From positions 1 to 19,624 of the forward strand of contig DASPFV010000309.1 of assembly GCA_035620975.1 (NCBI GenBank): 19,624 nucleotides of DNA, given 5' to 3'. The notes beneath the pieces are model-generated. The model saw nothing but the letters and a program-made list of their open reading frames with translations, did no database searches and was not told where the DNA came from. The stretch is from DASPFV01 sp035620975 (GTDB lineage: Bacteria > Acidobacteriota > Vicinamibacteria > Vicinamibacterales > 2-12-FULL-66-21). A program made the position numbers and the translations under genes. Numbering within the stretch: position 1 is the stretch's first letter; every line of letters starts with the position of its first letter. Shown here piece by piece: positions 15,118 through 19,624 of this stretch.

Positions 15118-16851
15118 ATGACGTCTCGTGCATGGCTGCCGCGACTGGCAGCGTCTGGACTTCTGTTCGCGGTCGCGTGCGGCGGAAATCCAAAACCCCA
15201 GGTCACTCCGCCCGCGGTCGATACGGCCACTCAGACACCCCCGGATCCTCCGGCTCCGCCAAGCGATCCGATCACCGTCCTCATCGAGCGGTCCCAGAAT
15301 CATTTCCTCGCCGGTGAGCGCGAGCTCCACATGGGCCACCTGGAGCGCGCCCGGACGGAGTTCGATCGCGCGGTCGACGTGCTGCTCGAATCCCCCTACG
15401 GGGCCCGCACGGAGCCACGGCTCCGCGAGCATTTCGACAGGCTCGTGGATCGCATCAACGCTTACGAGGTCACGGCGTTGGCGCAGGGCGACGGGTTCGC
15501 CGAGAAGAAGTACGAACCCGCGTCCATCGATGAGCTGCTGATGATCGCCACGTTCCCGAAACCGGACGCAGACGCCTCGACGACGGAGGCCGTCAGGGCC
15601 GATCTGGCAGCCACCGAGCACGACGTCCCAATCCCCCAGAACTCGCGGGTCCTGTCGTACGTCGAGCTGTTCCAGGGCCGGCTGCGCGACTACATTCACG
15701 AGAGCCTCACACGCGGCACCAGATACCTGCCGATGATTCAGAGCGTCTTCCGCGCGGAGGGGCTGCCGCTGGATCTCGCGTACATCCCGATCATCGAGAG
15801 CGGATTCAAGACGAACGCGCTCTCGAAGGCGAAGGCCAAGGGCCCCTGGCAGTTCATGCGGGCCACGGCCGTCGAACAGGGTCTCAAGACGAACTGGTAC
15901 ATCGACGAACGGTCCGACCCGGAAAAGGCCACGGTGGCCGCTGCGAAGTACCTCAAGACGCTGCACAAGCTCTTCGATGGCGACTGGCACCTGGTCCTGG
16001 CGGCGTACAACGGCGGCCTGGGCCGGATCCAGCGCGCCATCAAGCGGTCCGGGCGTGAAGACTTCTGGGCGCTGTCGGCCTCGAGCCGGTTCCTTCCACG
16101 CGAAACCCGCGAGTACGTTCCCCTGATCCTCGCCGCGATCATCGTGGCCCGGAACCCCGGCCAGTACGGGTTCGAGATCACGTCAGAGGAGCCCATCGCG
16201 TACGACCGGGTCACGGTCGCGCGGGCGGTGGATCTGCGGCGTGTCGCCGAGTGGACTGGCCGATCGATCGACGAGATACAGGCCCTCAATCCCGAGCTGC
16301 GCCGGTGGACGACGCCAGTCAAGGATCCGTCGTACGAGCTGAAGCTGCCGGTCGGGACGGCCGATGCGTTCACGCAGCGCATGGCGGAGGCCTCGCCCGA
16401 CGAGCTGGTGTCCCTGAAGTGGTACACCGTCCGCCGCGGCGAATCGCTCGCGTCCATCGCCCGCAAGCTGGGCGTGAGCCGCGTGGATCTCGCGGAAGCC
16501 AACAGCCTGACGATTCGGTCCCGCGTCCGGACCGGCCAGGCGCTCATCATTCCCAGAGCGCCTGCCACACTGCTCGCGAGGTCCAGCAAGCCGCCGGCGC
16601 CGACAGCCGTGGCGTCCCGCAGCGTCGGCGGGACGGCCGAGATCGTCGGCGCGCCGGATCCGGTCCAGCGGGTAGCCCGCAATGCGGCTCCGGAAACCCG
16701 GACCGTGACATACCGGGTCAAGCGGGGCGACACGCTCTTCGCGATCGCGCAGCTTTTCGACACGACGGTCGAGAAGATCAAGAGCTGGAACCGCCTCAGC
16801 TCGAATCGCATTTCGCCCGGCGATCGGTTGACGATCCGCGCCACGCGGTAG
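15118..16851 (+). CDS. mltD: MltD-like membrane-bound lytic transglycosylase with LysM domains
   Basis: A 577-residue envelope enzyme that cleaves peptidoglycan glycan strands. A signal peptide ends in a lipobox-like AVAC with Cys21 as the likely lipid anchor, followed by a Pro/Thr-rich stretch (25-50) and a helical region (55-120). The SLT domain (about 200-350) has catalytic Glu227 in 'YIPIIESGF', then 'KAKGPWQFM' and 'LAAYNGGLGRI'. Two LysM modules that bind peptidoglycan follow at about 434-479 ('WYTVRRGESLASIARKLGV') and 530-575 ('YRVKRGDTLFAIAQLF'), and a weaker LysM-like segment sits at 364-411. Domain order and length match MltD. It has its own promoter and long leader, so it seems independent of the microcompartment genes. 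Confidence 0.92.
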   Translation: MTSRAWLPRLAASGLLFAVACGGNPKPQVTPPAVDTATQTPPDPPAPPSDPITVLIERSQNHFLAGERELHMGHLERARTEFDRAVDVLLESPYGARTEPRLREHFDRLVDRINAYEVTALAQGDGFAEKKYEPASIDELLMIATFPKPDADASTTEAVRADLAATEHDVPIPQNSRVLSYVELFQGRLRDYIHESLTRGTRYLPMIQSVFRAEGLPLDLAYIPIIESGFKTNALSKAKAKGPWQFMRATAVEQGLKTNWYIDERSDPEKATVAAAKYLKTLHKLFDGDWHLVLAAYNGGLGRIQRAIKRSGREDFWALSASSRFLPRETREYVPLILAAIIVARNPGQYGFEITSEEPIAYDRVTVARAVDLRRVAEWTGRSIDEIQALNPELRRWTTPVKDPSYELKLPVGTADAFTQRMAEASPDELVSLKWYTVRRGESLASIARKLGVSRVDLAEANSLTIRSRVRTGQALIIPRAPATLLARSSKPPAPTAVASRSVGGTAEIVGAPDPVQRVARNAAPETRTVTYRVKRGDTLFAIAQLFDTTVEKIKSWNRLSSNRISPGDRLTIRATR

Positions 16852-16884
16852 GCCCGCGCAGTTTCTGCTACCCGGATCGGCCAG

Positions 16885-16911
16885 GGCCGCGCGCACGTTC
16901 TGCGCGCGGCC
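16885..16911. terminator. Perfect 11-bp hairpin after the mltD-like gene
   Basis: GGCCGCGCGCA (16885-16895) pairs exactly with TGCGCGCGGCC (16901-16911) around loop CGTTC, 34 nt after the stop codon. It is very stable and well placed for ending the transcript before comM, but no T-run follows, so it may only pause polymerase or protect the mRNA end. Confidence 0.5.
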
Positions 16912-16973
16912 GGCCGCCTCCATCAGGAATCCCGAGACAATCCGGCTGAGCGCTCGATTGCAGTGCCTCAAGC

Positions 16974-18482
16974 ATGCTCGCATGCGTCCGCTCGGCGGCG
17001 GTCTACGGCATCGAAGCCAGCGCCGTGCAGGTCGAGGTGGACGTCTCGTTCGGGCTGCCAGGCTTCACGATGGTCGGCCTGCCCGACGCAAGCGTCCGCG
17101 AGAGCCGGGATCGGATCCGCAGTGCGATTCGCAACTCGGGATTCGAGTTCCCGCAGCATCGGGTGACGGTGAACCTCGCCCCTGCCGACATCCGGAAGGC
17201 AGGCTCGGCGTTCGACCTCCCGATCGCGATCGGCGTGCTGGCCGCCTCGGGCGTCGTGACACGGCGCGACATTCACGACGTGCTGGTCCTGGGAGAAGTG
17301 TCGCTGGACGGCGGCATTCATGCCGCACGCGGTGTGCTGCCGGTGGCGGCCGCCGCGCGGCGGCACCGGTTCCGCGGCCTGCTGCTGCCGCGCCCCAACA
17401 CGCCGGAAGCCGCCGTGGTCGAGGGGCTGGAGCTGTATCCCGTCCGCTCCCTGGCCGAAGCCGTCGGCGCCCTCAACGATCCCGCGCGCTTCCGTGCAGC
17501 CCTCGACGACGGCGCGGTGGCGGCCGCCCCGCTGCCGGCGTCAACGTTCGACGGCGATTTCGCCGACGTGCAGGGTCAGCTGCTCGCCCGCCGGGCCCTG
17601 GAGATAGCGGCGGCCGGCGGGCACAACACCCTGATGACCGGGCCACCGGGAGCAGGCAAGACGATGATGGCCAGGCGTGTGGGCTCGATCCTGCCGGCCC
17701 TGACTTTCGACGAGGCCCTGGAGGCCACGTCGATTCACTCGGTCGCCGGGCTTCTGCCGTCGGGCACGCGCCTGCTCGTGGCGCGTCCGTTCCGCGCGCC
17801 GCACCACACGATTTCGGACGTCGCGCTGGTGGGCGGCGGGCAGTACCCGCGGCCAGGAGAGATCAGTCTCGCCCACCACGGCGTGCTCTTTCTCGACGAG
17901 ATGCCGGAGTTCAGCCGCCACGTGCTCGAAGTGCTCCGGCAGCCGCTCGAGGAGGGGTGCGTGCGCATCGCCCGGGCGTCACGCACGGTCGTGTTCCCGG
18001 CGCGGTTCATGCTCGTGGGCGCGATGAATCCCTGCCCGTGCGGCTATCTGGGGGATCCCGTCCGGCCTTGCCGCTGCTCGCCGCAGCAGGTGGCGAGGTA
18101 CGCGTCGCGCCTGTCCGGTCCGCTGCGCGATCGCCTGGATCTGACTGTTCACGTGGCGGCGCTGACTGCCCGTGAGCTGCAGGAGTCGGCGTCGGGTGAG
18201 GCGTCAGCCGAGATCCGGACGCGCGTCCTGGGGGCGCGGGAAAGACAGCTCGCCCGCGACGGCGTCCTCAATGGCCGGCTGCAGGGGCGCACGCTCCGCG
18301 CGCGCGCAGCGCTGGACGGCCGGGCCCGCTCGCTGGCGAGCAGGGCTCTCGCGCGGCTCGCGCTGAGCGCCCGCGGCTACGACCGTGTGCTGCGTGTCGC
18401 CCGGACGGTGGCGGATCTCGCTGGTGCGGAGACCGTCGGCGCCGACCACCTGGCTGAAGCCCTGCAGTTCCGCGGAGACTGA
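16974..18482 (+). CDS. comM: ComM/YifB-family AAA+ ATPase (Mg-chelatase-like)
   Basis: A 502-residue protein of normal family length. The N-terminal ChlI-like domain (about 1-170) has 'LPGFTMVGLPDASVRESRDR' and 'RVTVNLAPADIRKAGSAFDL'. The AAA+ core has 'FADVQGQ' (196-201), Walker A GPPGAGKT (223-230), Walker B VLFLDE (304-309) and the cysteine-rich 'MNPCPCGYLGDP' (351-362). The Mg-chelatase C-terminal helical domain ends the protein. ComM is a hexameric helicase that promotes branch migration when transformed DNA recombines. Its occurrence is broad, so it does not by itself show competence; it is not part of the pilus-like operon here. The start 'MLACVRSAAVYGIEA' matches the family start; no strong ribosome binding site is visible. 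Confidence 0.93.
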   Translation: MLACVRSAAVYGIEASAVQVEVDVSFGLPGFTMVGLPDASVRESRDRIRSAIRNSGFEFPQHRVTVNLAPADIRKAGSAFDLPIAIGVLAASGVVTRRDIHDVLVLGEVSLDGGIHAARGVLPVAAAARRHRFRGLLLPRPNTPEAAVVEGLELYPVRSLAEAVGALNDPARFRAALDDGAVAAAPLPASTFDGDFADVQGQLLARRALEIAAAGGHNTLMTGPPGAGKTMMARRVGSILPALTFDEALEATSIHSVAGLLPSGTRLLVARPFRAPHHTISDVALVGGGQYPRPGEISLAHHGVLFLDEMPEFSRHVLEVLRQPLEEGCVRIARASRTVVFPARFMLVGAMNPCPCGYLGDPVRPCRCSPQQVARYASRLSGPLRDRLDLTVHVAALTARELQESASGEASAEIRTRVLGARERQLARDGVLNGRLQGRTLRARAALDGRARSLASRALARLALSARGYDRVLRVARTVADLAGAETVGADHLAEALQFRGD

Positions 18483-18483
18483 C

Positions 18484-19624
18484 TCAGCCCTTGGCTGGCG
18501 GACCGGCGGGCAGCGTGCGGCGGGCTTCTTCGGCGGCGGCGTAGTCCGGCCGCAGCTCCAGCGCGCGATCGAGCGCCGCGCGGCCGCGCTCGACGTCGCC
18601 AGCCTTCAAGTGGGCGAGCGCGGCGTGGTAGTGATAGGTGGGATTGTTCGGCGCGCGCGCCAGCGCCCGCTCGAAAGCGCCGAGAGCCTGCGCGGTGAGA
18701 CCCTTCCGATAATAGGCCCATCCGAGCGTGTCGTGCGCCTCGGGGCGATCCTGCAGGACCTCGACGGCGATGTTCGCCAGGCGCACGGCTTCGTCGAGCC
18801 GGCCGTCTTCGCTGTAGATCCACGCGAGGTTGTTCGCCGCGACGCCCGACCGGGCGTCGATGGCCAGGAGGCGTTCGTATTCCGCGCGGGCGGAGGCGCG
18901 ATCTCCCTTGGCCTCGTGAATCATCCCGATCATCGTGCGCGCGCCCGTCCGGGCCGGAGATCGCTCGGCGAGGGTCTGGTATTCCGCGAGCGCCTGATCC
19001 ATCTGTCCGCGCGAAACGTACAGCCGGCCGAGCAGCTCGTAGGCGTCGAGCCGGCGGGGATCGGCGCCGATGATGTCGCGGAGCGCGGCTTCCGCGATGT
19101 CTGGCCGACCACCCGCGATTTCGACTCGCGCGCTCAGGATTCGCAGATCCGGATCTTCCGGCGCGGCCTTGCGCCACCGGGCCATGCGCTCGCGCGCCGC
19201 GTCGACGTTCCGCTCGGCGAGGTCGACCGTCACGAGGCCCGTGCGCGCCTCCAGGGACGCCGGCGCGAGCCGGAGCGCATGCTCGAACGATTTGCGCGCG
19301 CCCGACGCGTCCCGCCGGCTCAGGGCGACCCACCCCATTTCGGTATGCAGCCCCGGCGCGTTCGGCTGGCGCGCCAGCCGCGCGGAGAGCTCGCGCTCGG
19401 CCCTGACCAGATCTCCGCGAGCGCGGAGGCTCCGGGCCATCAGCACGGTAGGCACGGGACTCTCGGGGTTCGCACGCGCCGCAGCTTCGGCCGCGCTGAG
19501 CGCCCGACCCGCGTCGCCCTTCACGAGCTGCACGCGGGCCAGGTGCATCTGCGCCGCCGCGGCTCTGGGGTTGATGTCGACGACCCGCTGCAGCTGACGC
19601 TCGGCCTCGTGGAGGTCCTCGCGG
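18484..19624 (-). CDS. TPR-repeat protein, C-terminal part (5' end outside window)
   Basis: The frame is open through the right edge, so the start is missing; 379 residues are visible. They are almost entirely tetratricopeptide repeats, about ten, with the usual spacing of 34 residues and motifs such as 'RLDAYELLGRLYVSRGQMDQ', 'AHDTLGWAYYRKGLTAQALG' and 'PTYHYHAALAHLKAGDVERG'. TPR proteins are protein-binding scaffolds; the long array resembles the large TPR proteins found near exopolysaccharide/PEP-CTERM systems, but nothing in the window confirms that. The stop is one nucleotide away from the convergent comM stop, with no room for a terminator between them. An ATG at 19548 exists but repeats clearly continue upstream of it. 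Confidence 0.85.
   Translation of the reverse strand, partial: REDLHEAERQLQRVVDINPRAAAAQMHLARVQLVKGDAGRALSAAEAAARANPESPVPTVLMARSLRARGDLVRAERELSARLARQPNAPGLHTEMGWVALSRRDASGARKSFEHALRLAPASLEARTGLVTVDLAERNVDAARERMARWRKAAPEDPDLRILSARVEIAGGRPDIAEAALRDIIGADPRRLDAYELLGRLYVSRGQMDQALAEYQTLAERSPARTGARTMIGMIHEAKGDRASARAEYERLLAIDARSGVAANNLAWIYSEDGRLDEAVRLANIAVEVLQDRPEAHDTLGWAYYRKGLTAQALGAFERALARAPNNPTYHYHAALAHLKAGDVERGRAALDRALELRPDYAAAEEARRTLPAGPPAKG

Noticed and set aside
14786..15121. A 111-codon open frame in the gap before the mltD-like gene, its stop overlapping the next start
   Set aside because: It begins upstream of the predicted promoter, is low-complexity Pro/Arg/Gly sequence, and the region is better explained by a folded leader.

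Overview
This 19.6 kb window is GC-rich, densely coding and free of rRNA, tRNA, CRISPR arrays or full insertion sequences. The gene set is a one-operon hybrid type II secretion/type IV pilus machine with a TPR-secretin-cohesin protein, a bacterial microcompartment shell protein next to its own aldehyde dehydrogenase, and many GTG and ATGA translational couplings. Together with base composition this suggests a soil-type Acidobacteriota, perhaps of the Vicinamibacteria. That placement is an inference from gene content; nothing in the window is a phylogenetic marker.

Layout. (1) 1-1023, plus strand: the C-terminal end of a large Ig-like/PKD-repeat surface protein. (2) 1024-1359: a non-coding gap with a perfect 25-nt hairpin. 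(3) 1360-10771, minus strand: nine genes read from right to left, gspF, gspE, pilM-like, pilN-like, pilO-like, gspC/pilP-like, secretin, and two GspG-like pseudopilins. Most neighbours overlap by 1-11 nt. The operon is preceded by a perfect TATAAT box at 10846-10851 and interrupted only before the secretin gene by a 167-bp inverted-repeat element. (4) 10937-11605 and 11762-12634, minus strand: a secreted lytic transglycosylase and a lipoprotein of unknown function. (5) 12696-14776, plus strand: a microcompartment hexamer-type shell protein and a CoA-acylating aldehyde dehydrogenase with an unusual long C-terminal tail. (6) 14777-15117: a non-coding stretch with a good promoter followed by five perfect or near-perfect hairpins, a candidate structured RNA or leader. 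(7) 15118-16851: an MltD-like lytic transglycosylase with LysM domains. (8) 16974-18482: a ComM/YifB-family AAA+ protein. (9) 18484-19624, minus strand: a TPR protein cut by the window end.

How it fits together. The minus-strand operon encodes an inner-membrane platform (GspF), a cytoplasmic assembly ATPase (GspE), a PilM/N/O-type alignment complex, a PilP/GspC-type connector, an outer-membrane secretin and pseudopilins. These are most parts of an envelope-spanning secretion or pilus-like machine. No prepilin peptidase, retraction ATPase or full set of minor pseudopilins is visible. The lytic transglycosylase just upstream could open the cell wall for it. The shell protein and aldehyde dehydrogenase form a very small microcompartment locus, probably a satellite of shell and enzyme genes elsewhere in the genome.

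The points most worth following are the microcompartment pair with its two-part enzyme tail, the secretin-cohesin fusion, the candidate mobile inverted-repeat element inside the secretion operon, and the structured leader at 14840-15117.
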